From Thysanoteuthis rhombus (Eukaryota; Mollusca; Cephalopoda; Oegopsida; Thysanoteuthidae): a DNA stretch of 64,000 nt. Where the stretch lies: positions 51,634,281 to 51,698,280 of the forward strand of contig OY735202.1 in the NCBI GenBank assembly GCA_963457665.1, written 5' to 3'. Positions 58,119 through 63,744 of the stretch are shown here, piece after piece; position 1 is the stretch's first letter, and each line of letters starts with the position of its first letter. Under the pieces are notes generated by a model. It made no database searches. It had not been told where the DNA came from and saw only the letters and a program-made list of their open reading frames with translations. Both the position numbers and the translations under genes were made by a program.

Positions 58119-60892
58119 ATACTGGCATTTGGGACAATTGGGAAAGAATAGAAAAAGAAGTATTTAATTTTGATTTAACCAATTTCTCAAATCACTGTCT
58201 CGGCAGTTTGCACAGAAATTGAACTCCAGTTTCCTTGACAAATTCTTCTTTGTAAAAGTGTCGGAATGCATCAGCCAGAATAGAGTTATTTCTTTCTCAA
58301 GTGTGAAATATGAGGTTTCATTGTTTCCTTATGTCCAATCAAAAAAATCTAGATCTTCCTCTGGGGTAACAAATTATTCTCTGGTGAAATTTCATCATAT
58401 ATGAAATAAGTAGTCTCCCCCCCGGTATTGGAACCTTAGATGAATTTTCATTGGTTGAAAAATGGTCGGTATCCCAAATATTTTGAGCTGTTGCTGAATC
58501 TTCTTTGAATTATTTGAACTAGCGCCCTCTTTTGTGGTGACAAAAACCGAGGTCTTAACTATCAACATGAATTGATAAAAAAATAAAATGTACTCAAGTC
58601 ACATAATCCATGCAGATCAAAACAAAACTAAATAAGGTGAACACGAAGGGAAATAGAAACCATCGTATTCTATATTTAAAACAATAGTTTTTTTTAGTTG
58701 TGAGATTACAAATATTAAAAACAATTCCAACTTTTACAAAATATTCAGAAAACGATTTATCAATATTAAGAAACCTTCAAACTCAGAATTTGTACAGTTT
58801 TAATCGATGAAAATGATATTGAATGTAGAAAAACTGAGTCAAAATTAATAAATAAGACTACAACGAGGAGGGGGAAGGTTCAAGTTTATTGTAAGTCTTT
58901 TCTATAACAGCTATTTGGATTTTGTCCAGAGATTAATTCATTAAAAGGGTTTAAAAAAAACAAAAACAAACAAACAAAACAAAACAAAGATCTCTCAAAG
59001 ACTAAGGCACCAACTAAAAAGAACTCATTTTCAGAAGTGTAAATACAGAATCGAGTTGATTGGAAGTTCAAGTGGCCTTTCGTCTGACGTTAAGCCCGAT
59101 ATACAGTCAGGTGACTGAACTTGCGGAGGTGTGCGAATATTCTCATAGAAGCAATAAATCATGATTTTTTTACTCCAGTTTCGAGTATATATACAATACA
59201 TGACCACAGGGTGAGGTTTGGCCCCATTAAAGATTCCATGAATGCTAGAAGCGAAAGCCTGAATAAACGTAGCCTTCTTCGATGAGTATACGCACGCACA
59301 CACACATAGAGTCGAGCCCGCGTGAAAGTACATAGAGCTTCAAAAATAAGAAAAAGTAGATGACCCCTGCTCAATTACTTTTTCGTAGTTATTTCGATAT
59401 TTTATAACCTAGACATTCTTCGAGCTTTGCCAGGGTGTTAAGTTGATTTTCTTGCACATGGGTTAAGTATGATTTTCTCGCACATGAAATCTAGTTCGAA
59501 CAACTCAATTATGCAAATGGTTCCATTTTTACCTGCGTAGTTTCTACCGGTAGGAATAAATCTTGAGAAATACGTTGGATTTTCAAGCACTACAATTCTT
59601 TAAAACCACCCACCTACTAAATATTTGAAATTCCAAGAGCGTAAAGGCGCTTTACACAGATGGCACGCCCTGTCAGTAGTTTAATTTGACCGATGTCGGA
59701 GGAGCCATCAAACTTAAATAGTTTTAAAAACTTGCAATAAATTCAGAAATGATAGATTTTAAAATGTATAATATGGAAAAAAAACTGATGCAATTCGGAA
59801 TGAACCGACAAGTCGCAATTAATTATGAATGAAACGAAAGTGTGTGACTGTACAGTGACAATGGAATGCGATGCATATGCAATGGTGATGAAAATGCACG
59901 ATGGTATGTACAGTTTTAAAAAAAATGAAATTGGGAAAAAACAAGAACAATGAATGGCTAAAAAGAAGGGTTAGTTAAATAATAGTAGAATTAAGGTACT
60001 TTTAACCAATCTCTAAAAAGGATTAACAAGTTTCAATAATGAAGAGATTAAAGAAGCAAACAAATTTTTTAAAAGCGTCATAAAAAATCCAAACCAAACT
60101 TAGCTCTCTAATTAATCGAAAACCTTACAGACAGAGATCAAATAATATGGATAAACTAAAAAAGTTAATTTAAAAACGAAAATATTTTCATTCAAATTCT
60201 GAAAGAATTAACTTTATTCTCGTTGACGCAGGTCGTAAGAAGGTAAAGTTAAAGTACGAAAAATTCAACCCTTAAATCTCAGGATAGCTCACAATTTCGC
60301 AACGAAGGTTGTATCTACATTCTATGATATAGTATTATTAAACGATTATAATAACAATGACATAAAAAGAACAAACAAAAACCGTTTCAAAATATCCCCC
60401 AATGTCGTTTCAAATGTACTTAAATACAGTTCAGAACTCAGAAAGTTAAACAATGATGATGAACGATGTTATTGAATGCTTGTTTTGACAAGAACAATGT
60501 GCCTTCGTTTTCATTTTCGACAAATTGAATACAAACTATACAGTACAAGTGAAATATAGACAAAGCAAAATAATGAAGAAAATATGATGCGATAATAAGC
60601 AGTATAAAATAATTAACAACAACAGTTATGGTGACAAACAACAACAAATAACAGAGCGTTGCTGCGTGAATGATACTGATCACTGCTGATGATACTATTA
60701 TACACACATTTTAATATATTTGAAAGCAAACTACGGATTCTGCGATAAATAAAAGTCCTGGCAGCGAGTAGGAACAAAGTAAAGTCCTACCTGGTCGTCT
60801 AAATGAAGCCTAGCTTGTAGAAGTGAACGGGCGATGTGTACAAAGCAATGTTTCTCCGAGATATACCTGGCTTTTAGTCCCAAGTAGGACAT
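19675..60892 (-). CDS. PEX1: PEX1, peroxisomal biogenesis AAA+ ATPase (whole gene, 20 coding exons)
   Basis: PEX1 forms a heterohexamer with PEX6 at the peroxisomal membrane and extracts the ubiquitinated import receptor PEX5 so that it can be reused (known for the family). The spliced product is 1201 residues. An N-terminal region of about 150 residues corresponds to the double-psi barrel N domain. A long, less conserved linker (148-553) follows, then D1 (about 554-792) with GATGTGKT at 593-600 and VIVLDD at 653-658. D2 (about 793-1060) has GWSDVGG at 839-845, GAPGTGKT at 882-889, pore-loop KY at 914-915, IIFFDE at 937-942 and LLRPGR at 994-999. The tail ends QEYLLA. Intron phases after exons 1-19 are 0,0,0,1,0,1,2,1,1,0,1,0,0,2,2,1,0,0,2 and every junction closes in frame. 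The gene spans about 41 kb with long repeat-filled introns. I see no frameshift or missing catalytic residue, so it reads as functional. The exon joins are by eye, not from transcripts. Confidence 0.95.
19885..20190 (+). repeat. Interspersed repeat, copy 1 of 3
   Basis: Shares an ordered series of blocks with 27325-27525 and 63745-64000: ATTCAGAGTAGAAACTTAA (copy 2 TTCAGAGTAGAAACTTAA), AGGTTTTCAG, GGGTTCAATTTTCA, TTATGGTAAATTGGT and AGCATTCATGCTT. All three are in the same orientation. Class unknown; no coding capacity. Confidence 0.65.
20559..20884 (+). repeat. 54-bp tandem array, six diverged units
   Basis: Units start near 20559, 20613, 20669, 20723, 20777 and 20833. Each carries a CATGCANT start, TCATCATTTT, TCCAATGTTAT and ACCATTGAGCTATTCC in that order. 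Period is 54-56 nt. The copies are clearly diverged, so the array is old. Confidence 0.8.
21000..21590 (+). repeat. Minisatellite array A (TTGACCCCTAAAAGTGAAAA units)
   Basis: About a dozen degenerate units of roughly 40-45 nt, each with TTTTGACCCCTAAAAGTGAA followed by an A-run and a C/T-rich spacer. On the complement it reads as the G-rich unit of the array at 51035-51790. Confidence 0.8.
21780..22430 (-). pseudogene. Non-LTR retrotransposon reverse-transcriptase relic
   Basis: Minus-strand frames with stops and shifts read, in order, [46 protein letters not shown], the catalytic-type [11 protein letters not shown] (about 21960-21992) and [17 protein letters not shown]. This is the order of blocks in a LINE reverse transcriptase (fingers, DFxKAFDSV, FADD, thumb MNxSKTKVM). 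No endonuclease region was recognised. It is decayed and 5'-truncated. Confidence 0.8.
22925..23300 (+). pseudogene. Tc1-like transposase relic
   Basis: Frame-shifted plus-strand segments read [21 protein letters not shown], a degraded DxxPCHTAK block ([17 protein letters not shown]), then [20 protein letters not shown]. The order and motifs are those of the C-terminal half of Tc1/mariner DDE transposases (VMVWGAI, PCHTAK, PSQSPDLNPIENLW). Stops and shifts show it is dead. Confidence 0.85.
23492..23652 (-). CDS. PEX1: PEX1 coding exon 19 (residues 1122-1174, plus 2 nt)
   Basis: Encodes a basic stretch [14 protein letters not shown], then [20 protein letters not shown] and ERNKYDV. It matches the human [21 protein letters not shown] helix near the C terminus. 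GTTGAAG acceptor, GTAAGT donor, phase 0-2. The reading frame meets a TAA made by the donor itself, so the exon must splice onward. Confidence 0.95.
23653..24477 (-). other. PEX1 intron 18
   Basis: 825 nt, A+T-rich, nothing recognised. Confidence 0.7.
24478..24807 (-). CDS. PEX1: PEX1 coding exon 18 (residues 1012-1121), D2 lid and variable tail
   Basis: Begins [13 protein letters not shown] and carries [20 protein letters not shown], the D2 helical lid hallmark of PEX1. The rest is a variable, charged linker that is shorter than in human and accounts for part of the length difference. It ends LEEKVEKE at a weak GTAAAC donor. Phase 0-0, 330 nt. Confidence 0.97.
24808..25413 (-). other. PEX1 intron 17
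   Basis: 606 nt. The stretch 24890-25180 is GC-richer than its surroundings and looks like an old interspersed repeat of unknown family. Confidence 0.6.
25414..25517 (-). CDS. PEX1: PEX1 coding exon 17 (residues 977-1011), arginine fingers
   Basis: Encodes [20 protein letters not shown] and [16 protein letters not shown]996 and R999 are the arginine-finger positions of the AAA second region of homology. GTAAGT donor, phase 1-0. Confidence 0.98.
25690..25886 (+). repeat. tRNA-like SINE remnant, copy 1 (intron 16)
   Basis: Contains AGTTGGTAAGAGAGCC (A-box-like) and GGTTGTTATTTCAAATCACT (B-box-like), in tRNA-Lys-type arrangement. It is preceded by ACTTCTATTCCAACTGAAGA and TGATTACTGCAACTTTTGTA, which recur at 52130-52170. 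Too diverged to be a functional tRNA gene. Confidence 0.5.
26504..26586 (-). CDS. PEX1: PEX1 coding exon 16 (residues 949-976, plus 1 nt)
   Basis: Encodes [20 protein letters not shown] and LDGVESLD, nearly identical to the human [20 protein letters not shown], which is the start of the second region of homology. TTTCAG acceptor, GTATGT donor, phase 2-1. Confidence 0.98.
26890..27060 (-). pseudogene. Mariner transposase C-terminal relic (intron 15)
   Basis: The minus strand reads [20 protein letters not shown] and GTYVNE then stop, the conserved mariner ending (FY..GI..L..RW.KCVD.NG.YF). Upstream the frame is lost. It sits in the 1.9-kb PEX1 intron 15 beside copy 2 of the three-copy repeat. 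Confidence 0.75.
27325..27525 (+). repeat. Interspersed repeat, copy 2 of 3
   Basis: Second copy of the family at 19885, here in PEX1 intron 15, with a short (GT)n/(CA)n inserted near 27390-27410. Confidence 0.6.
28535..28594 (-). CDS. PEX1: PEX1 coding exon 15 (residues 929-948, plus 2 nt), D2 Walker B
   Basis: Only 60 nt: [20 protein letters not shown], with Walker B residues D941 and E942. It is phase 2 on both sides, so skipping it would keep the frame but remove the catalytic glutamate. TTTACAG acceptor, GTAAGA donor. Confidence 0.97.
28595..29152 (-). other. PEX1 intron 14
   Basis: 558 nt, nothing recognised. Confidence 0.7.
29153..29217 (-). CDS. PEX1: PEX1 coding exon 14 (residues 908-928, plus 2 nt), D2 pore loop
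   Basis: Encodes [20 protein letters not shown], the substrate-threading pore-loop segment. The KY pair at 914-915 is the family's aromatic pore residue. CTTAG acceptor, GTAAGA donor, phase 0-2. Confidence 0.97.
29218..29920 (-). other. PEX1 intron 13
   Basis: 703 nt. 29400-29640 shares short blocks with 5280-5520 (GTGAGTTTG, GGCCTTGTG, ACTAATC-like), probably an old SINE-like repeat. Confidence 0.5.
29921..30055 (-). CDS. PEX1: PEX1 coding exon 13 (residues 863-907), D2 Walker A
   Basis: 45 codons: [20 protein letters not shown], then [20 protein letters not shown] and FITVK. The active-site P-loop of D2 is GAPGTGKT, intact. GTGAGG donor, phase 0-0, length 135 nt. Confidence 0.98.
30500..30708 (-). 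CDS. PEX1: PEX1 coding exon 12 (residues 793-862)
   Basis: Links D1 to D2 and opens D2: [19 protein letters not shown], then [18 protein letters not shown] and VWPAK. The GWSDVGG segment corresponds to the part of D2 where the common human disease allele G843D lies (from memory). The donor GTAACA is atypical at positions +4 to +6. Phase 1-0. Confidence 0.96.
30709..32099 (-). other. PEX1 intron 11
   Basis: 1391 nt. Contains an (AAT)n run at 31599-31634 and a poly(A) run near 31284-31302; otherwise nothing. Confidence 0.7.
32100..32277 (-). CDS. PEX1: PEX1 coding exon 11 (residues 734-792, plus 1 nt)
   Basis: The D1 helical lid: [34 protein letters not shown] and [15 protein letters not shown]. 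This matches [29 protein letters not shown] of human PEX1. GTAAGC donor, phase 0-1. Confidence 0.96.
32278..33550 (-). other. PEX1 intron 10
   Basis: 1273 nt, A+T-rich. Nothing recognised beyond a T/G homopolymer pair near 33367-33386. Confidence 0.7.
33551..33705 (-). CDS. PEX1: PEX1 coding exon 10 (residues 682-733)
   Basis: Encodes [20 protein letters not shown] and [20 protein letters not shown], matching the human D1 sensor-1 region (SLVALIATSQSQQSLHPLL). It ends in NISHPDQ, the PPNQ-like linker. Phase 1-0, GTAAGT donor. Confidence 0.95.
33706..34602 (-). other. PEX1 intron 9
   Basis: 897 nt, nothing recognised. The phase (1) and the I682 codon made across this join show that no exon is missing between exons 9 and 10. 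Confidence 0.7.
34603..34761 (-). CDS. PEX1: PEX1 coding exon 9 (residues 629-681), D1 Walker B
   Basis: Begins [20 protein letters not shown] and carries [12 protein letters not shown], the D1 Walker B with Asp-Asp as in vertebrate PEX1. It ends LENVRLTS. The donor is GTAAGA, phase 1-1; the length (159 nt) is a multiple of three. Confidence 0.96.
34762..35397 (-). other. PEX1 intron 8
   Basis: 636 nt, nothing recognised. Confidence 0.7.
35398..35621 (-). CDS. PEX1: PEX1 coding exon 8 (residues 554-628), D1 Walker A
   Basis: Carries the first AAA module's P-loop: [13 protein letters not shown] followed by [12 protein letters not shown], comparable to LLLTGGKGSGKST and AICKEA in human PEX1. 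It ends IIACKSLVG, matching the VDCKALRG strand. TTTCAG acceptor, GTAAGC donor, phase 2-1. Confidence 0.96.
35622..37396 (-). other. PEX1 intron 7
   Basis: 1775 nt, containing the mariner relic and a possible mariner terminus at 35751. The remainder is A+T-rich with nothing else recognised. Confidence 0.65.
36640..36930 (+). pseudogene. Mariner transposase N-terminal (HTH) relic, intron 7
   Basis: Reads IFIYDF, then after a shift [17 protein letters not shown], then [37 protein letters not shown] and [10 protein letters not shown]. These are the paired helix-turn-helix of mariner transposases (RPxxVDxxQIxxLIExNP, T.REIAEIL.ISKSSVxxHLHQLG). A TTAGGCTGGCTAAAAAGTCA motif at about 35751 resembles a mariner inverted terminus, but the DNA between is not clearly part of the element. 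Confidence 0.8.
37397..37625 (-). CDS. PEX1: PEX1 coding exon 7 (residues 478-553)
   Basis: Begins [11 protein letters not shown] and ends VDTVKLNTI. It leads into D1 and includes an acidic segment ([11 protein letters not shown]). TTTCAG acceptor, GTATGA donor, phase 1-2. Sequence identity to human is low here; the assignment rests on reading frame, phase and order. Confidence 0.88.
37626..38588 (-). other. PEX1 intron 6
   Basis: 963 nt, nothing recognised. Confidence 0.7.
38589..38739 (-). CDS. PEX1: PEX1 coding exon 6 (residues 428-477, plus 1 nt)
   Basis: Encodes [20 protein letters not shown] and [19 protein letters not shown]. It corresponds to the human [32 protein letters not shown] region just before D1. 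TTTCAG acceptor, GTAAGC donor, phase 0-1. Confidence 0.92.
38740..39796 (-). other. PEX1 intron 5
   Basis: 1057 nt. 39480-39730 is slightly GC-richer; no exon or known repeat recognised. Confidence 0.65.
39797..40635 (-). CDS. PEX1: PEX1 coding exon 5 (residues 148-427), linker
   Basis: The largest exon (839 nt) encodes 280 residues of the poorly conserved region between the N domain and D1. It begins [13 protein letters not shown] and ends in the [12 protein letters not shown] strand, which corresponds to the MHAVVRITPVEVTPKIP region of human PEX1. The middle has a Ser/Pro-rich stretch (residues about 175-190) and a helical [13 protein letters not shown] segment. The donor GTTAGT is weaker than the others. 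Phase 1-0. Confidence 0.92.
40636..41174 (-). repeat. PEX1 intron 4, purine/pyrimidine homopolymer-rich
   Basis: 539 nt. On the plus strand it has two A-runs of about 30 nt each (near 40981-41011 and 41126-41157) plus GAAA-rich tracts at 40720-40735 and 40920-40960. In the transcript these are U-tracts, one of them beginning about a dozen nt after the exon 4 donor. Confidence 0.8.
41175..41289 (-). CDS. PEX1: PEX1 coding exon 4 (residues 110-147, plus 1 nt)
   Basis: Encodes [16 protein letters not shown] and [15 protein letters not shown], matching the family's HLLDQIRIVFP and FPVWVDQQTYIFIQI. This completes the N domain. The donor GTATGT is followed immediately by an extreme pyrimidine run on the transcribed strand. 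Phase 0-1. Confidence 0.95.
41497..41580 (-). CDS. PEX1: PEX1 coding exon 3 (residues 82-109)
   Basis: 28 codons, [10 protein letters not shown] through SVNDWEIL. The end matches the strongly conserved PLS-DDWEIL segment of PEX1 N domains. ATTAG acceptor, GTAAGT donor, phase 0-0. Confidence 0.95.
41581..48319 (-). other. PEX1 intron 2, 6.7 kb
   Basis: Mostly featureless A+T-rich DNA. One repeat fragment at 45128-45210. Open frames of 99 and 109 codons (42935-43234 minus, 44217-44546 plus) have no recognisable domain and look like chance. 46360-46490 is slightly GC-richer. Confidence 0.6.
45128..45210 (+). repeat. Fragment of the same repeat family (intron 2)
   Basis: GGCTTTCTTCAACCCTAACA, CCCACATTATAATGCGGGAC and CTGTA align with 63075-63125. 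It lies within PEX1 intron 2. Confidence 0.45.
48320..48460 (-). CDS. PEX1: PEX1 coding exon 2 (residues 35-81)
   Basis: Encodes 47 residues, [10 protein letters not shown] through GIREEDE, which match the N-domain segment that in human runs from the HQPAFLSW area to the GLSNGGQV area. It is flanked by a TTTTCTAG acceptor and a GTAAGA donor, phase 0 on both sides. Confidence 0.88.
48622..48737. mobile_element. 116-bp MITE with about 20-bp inverted termini
   Basis: Starts TATACAGGATGTTTACAGAA and ends with the complement of TATACATGGTGTTTACAAAA. The TA ends suggest TA target preference, as in Tc1/mariner MITEs. It lies in PEX1 intron 1, 160 bp upstream of exon 2 in gene orientation. Confidence 0.75.
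48914..49399 (+). mobile_element. Internally deleted mariner-family element
   Basis: The left end AAGGTCTGTCAAGAAGGT and the right end (complement AAGGTCTGTCCAGAAAGT) are inverted repeats. Between them, broken plus-strand frames read LQEPKIPVE, then [20 protein letters not shown] and [11 protein letters not shown]. This is the LFPKLKxxLKG ... IKxxxxxxLxxIxxxxFxxC ... YFEG end of mariner transposases. The N-terminal and most of the catalytic part are missing. Confidence 0.8.
49894..50250 (-). CDS. Unidentified 118-codon frame inside PEX1 intron 1
   Basis: Opens [20 protein letters not shown] and ends YYASTNY then stop. It extends ten codons upstream of the ATG to a TAA. Composition is mixed and basic with several Cys and Trp residues, unlike the low-complexity chance frames of this window. 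I recognise no family. It could be a retrogene piece, a transposon ORF fragment, an unannotated exon or chance. Confidence 0.25.
   Translation of the reverse strand: MALSALYHWCVLSYGCIKMQKYSSVCKKQWAVKAFLVQCMESDPDCKVSHPRLFNVINDRQIKRNQKLLKLFPHSIPKHYLKSSPLMSDSRKKLLTNIKQIKKFSFSSVMFYYASTNY
50540..52350 (+). repeat. Composite repeat with G-rich minisatellite (array B) and C-rich sub-array
   Basis: 50540-50720 has TCTGTCCATCTGTCCATCC and nearby motifs. 51035-51790 is a tandem array of TTTTTCACTTTTAGGGGTCA + AAATTGAGGGGGAA units of about 40 nt, interrupted at 51240-51430 by TCTGTCCATTGGTCTG DNA. 51800-52110 is a C-rich array (CCCCTTTTTTACATTAG-like units). 52110-52350 is the SINE-like tail. The B units are the reverse complement of array A at 21000-21590. 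Confidence 0.75.
52110..52350 (+). repeat. tRNA-like SINE remnant, copy 2 (intron 1)
   Basis: ACTTCTATTCTAATGGAAGA, TGATAACTGCAACTTTTATA, CAGTAAGAGAGCTGCCTACC and ATTACAAATCACAGAAGG align in order with copy 1 at 25690. It has an internal expansion of about 50 nt relative to copy 1. Confidence 0.5.
60791..60892 (-). CDS. PEX1: PEX1 coding exon 1 (residues 1-34)
   Basis: This short first exon begins [10 protein letters not shown] and contains [11 protein letters not shown], which aligns with the CFLHLP-type segment at the start of vertebrate PEX1. Ten codons upstream of the ATG an in-frame TGA closes the frame, which supports this start. The donor after DDQ is GTAGGA, phase 0. The next exon is 12.3 kb away, so the join rests on phase and on family similarity. 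Confidence 0.85.
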
Positions 60893-60955
60893 TACGTCTG
60901 CTACTCTGCTCGGAACTCTTCAGCGCGTGGAGGTATGCTTTTCAAATGAAAACCA

Positions 60956-60961
60956 TTTATA
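60956..60961 (-). promoter_or_regulatory. TATA-like box upstream of PEX1 exon 1
   Basis: The minus strand reads CTATAAATGG here, 64 nt before the ATG. A start site about 30 nt downstream would leave a 5'UTR of roughly 30-40 nt containing the in-frame TGA. A four-codon ATG frame (MNDF, stop) lies further upstream, outside such a transcript. Invertebrate housekeeping promoters often lack TATA, so this may be chance. Confidence 0.35.
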
Positions 60962-61439
60962 GCGTTCGGTAATTCAGCTAACTAGAAGTCATTCATGGCC
61001 GATCCCCTTCTTTTTATGAGGGACACTGGCGACTACAATTGATAAACAAAACATAAAAAATTATCTCCAATTGAGACAATGTAATTTGCAGAATACATAT
61101 TCAAGGATCTTTTTCAAAACCTAGATTTTTAAAAAAAGCATTTAATCAAGATTTTATATTTAAACTTCAAATCAATGGAAAGCATCATTACTATTAAAAG
61201 TTCCTTCAAAAATATACAATGCTTTAACTTTACACTTCTTTCGTATTCATAAATAAACAAAATGTGTAAATTTAATTATACCCAGTCTCTGAAAGCTTTC
61301 ACGTGTACCATTACACAATGCAAAAATTAGATCTTCACCTCTGAGGAATAATGATACTAATTCTTCTTCATAATAATGATAATGATAACTAGCCAGATCC
61401 TAGGAAATTCAATGAATGTTAACTAAAATTATTCAGTAT

Positions 61440-61770
61440 TTCTCTTTTGTCACTCTATACCAGTATCAGTTCACTTTCTCCCTTATCCCTTCCAATCTAT
61501 GTTGCTCATTCATGATTTTATCTAAATAAACGTAAACAAGGATTAGTTTCATATGCAAACATTTTCTTACCCCCTCAGTAAACTACCTTTCTTTCCCACC
61601 TCTCTTCCCACACTTTTATTGAGTACCTTTCCCTCTCTCTTTTCCCACATTCTTTTTAGTCTAAGTCTCTCTCTCTCTCTCTCTTCCTACTCCTTCAGTA
61701 AACTACCTAACTCCTTTTTTGTCCCATTTTCTTTCTACCCTGTTACTATACTACCTAATTCCAGTTTATA
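61440..61770 (+). repeat. Polypyrimidine tract with (CT)n
   Basis: Strongly C/T-biased on the plus strand. The motif YCAGTAAACTACCT occurs twice about 120 nt apart and a third degenerate copy (ACTATACTACCTAATTCC) follows. The 72-codon Ser/Leu/Phe frame here is a product of composition. Confidence 0.7.
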
Positions 61771-62854
61771 ATAATAAAATGATAGTTTTAATGAAATAAG
61801 TGAGAATTTTACTCTGCTAATTCATAGTAAAGATAGCAAGAAATATATCTTCATAAAGAATCACTCTGTTTTGCTAAACTGAATTGAATCTTAAAACTAA
61901 TTTTTTTACAAACTTGTAACTCCATGATGTAACAAATATGAAGATACATATGAGGAGAATCAATTCCAGATAACTGTCTTGGGGTCTTTAGTCTGCTTGC
62001 TGCAAATTTCTGCATTCCAAAATTCTCCTGATTTGACCGTTACAACCGATCAGGTCATAACAATAATGTGCTGTATCAAGCTGAATAATAGTATGATTAT
62101 GTGCCTGCACATTTTACTCTATTCATCTGTTATTTCCTCGGTAAAGATATAAGTGTCATTTAAATTAAGCTGCAATTAATTTTGAAATGAATATGCATTT
62201 AGTTAATCTCAGTATCTTCCTTTCTATGCATTGCTATATTTTCCTTACAATGATTAATTTGGCATGGTATTAATTAATGCAAAATATTTCAATGTCCCGT
62301 TTTTAAGTGCTTATTTTTCCTCTGCATACTTGATCTCTTATTATCATCATTAAAGCATCGTTATTGTTGGATATATATTTCGGGTTCTCCATGTTTTCAT
62401 TTCAGTCAATTCTCATCGGCTTTCCAGTAAGAGCATCAAAACCAAATTCTTTGATTAGAATAAAAAGGAAAACTCTCTGATTTTTCCATTATTGTAACTT
62501 TTGATTGTGAATGTTGGAAAATACACACAAATGATAACAAATTTCATTTAAAAACCAGACTTGATATTAAAAAAAATACATAAAAGATAGCAGATCTGAC
62601 AAAATCAATGCTTGAAAATGTTTCCAAAGTCTCCTAATGGTAAGTCCACCAAATTTTAATCTATATCATGATGATTTCATTATTGAATATTTGTGGGTTT
62701 GTTACCACAATACATCAAAAACAGTGCATTGTTATACAATTTCTGTCAGCATAATACCCTTAAAATGGTAAAACTCAGAAAATAAAGGCATTACCACTTT
62801 AATTGGACCACTGAGTGATTAAATTGATTAAATATCAAATTGACGAAAAGACTT

Positions 62855-63130
62855 TGTCCAAGGGAGATAACTCCAGGTCTATTAATTACCAGTTATAGTT
62901 CTTTATGATAAAATAAAAAGAATGAGCAAATAATTATAATATAAATTCTATAAATAGGAACCCTGAAATGCCAAAGCCAGCTTTTAAGTTAATATGCATA
63001 AAAACATTGAATTGTTTGAAAAAAGAAATAAAGCAGCAAGAGTACCTTGATATAGCACAGTTCGCTATATAATATAAGGCTTTCTTAGACCCAAACATCC
63101 ACATCATAAAGGAGGACTACTGTATTTACT
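62855..63130 (+). repeat. Interspersed repeat copy, longer
   Basis: The first part matches 17155-17380. The last part (63055-63130, TATAAGGCTTTCTTAGACCC, ATCCACAT, GGAGGAC) matches 45130-45205, so the three loci probably sample one longer family. Confidence 0.55.
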
Positions 63131-63744
63131 TTTATCATGTCTCAGTATGTGTATGACAGTATAAGGCATTCAAGATATTAAAGATATACAAGATGCAATT
63201 CACTTTATGATTTCTTTTTGGCATATCAAAATTGCCAGCATCAGTACTCTTGCACTTCTGGATCATTATTGAGTAAAACTTATGAATTGTTTATCCCTTG
63301 GGTTGAGTATGGGTAACTGGAACCATGGAAAGTGAAACCGTAGATAAGGATGGACCATTTTAACTTATCAGGTTTATTTTTAACAATTTGAATATGATAT
63401 TTCTCAAGATCCTCCCAAGTCTTTTAAATAGCGGATGTTTTCTAAATTTGTTGTCAATTCACCAGTGGACTGCTCACATGCAAACTAGCTTGTGTTTAAA
63501 AGGAACATATGTATAGATCTGATTATATCAATGACTAAGACGGAACAAGAGGATTAATTTTTGAACTTATCACAGTTTTAGATTATATAATGAAATGTTG
63601 GCATCATTTCTGAGCTGGTTATTTTTTTTCAGTCATAAGGCAATGAATCTAAACAATCAAGCCTTTAGTCAAAATTCACTAAGCCTAACTTCTTCTTGTT
63701 ACTTTTTGAATGGTAATAAACTGTCAACAGAGGTTTTCAAGCTG

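Larger units (their letters stand above)
48461..60790 (-). other. PEX1 intron 1, 12.3 kb
   Basis: Holds the two TIR elements, the unidentified frame at 49894, the composite repeat and a poly(T) run at 58089-58114. A 91-codon minus frame at 55843-56118 contains [20 protein letters not shown] and may be a transposon relic. A 97-codon plus frame at 54067-54360 is unassigned. From about 58850 to the start of the gene the CpG content rises. Other stretches (52500-54000, 56200-58000) show nothing. Confidence 0.65.

Noticed and set aside
61553..61771. Ser/Leu/Phe-rich 72-codon frame upstream of PEX1 as a divergent gene
   Set aside because: Low-complexity polypyrimidine tract with (CT)n. The frame is a composition effect.
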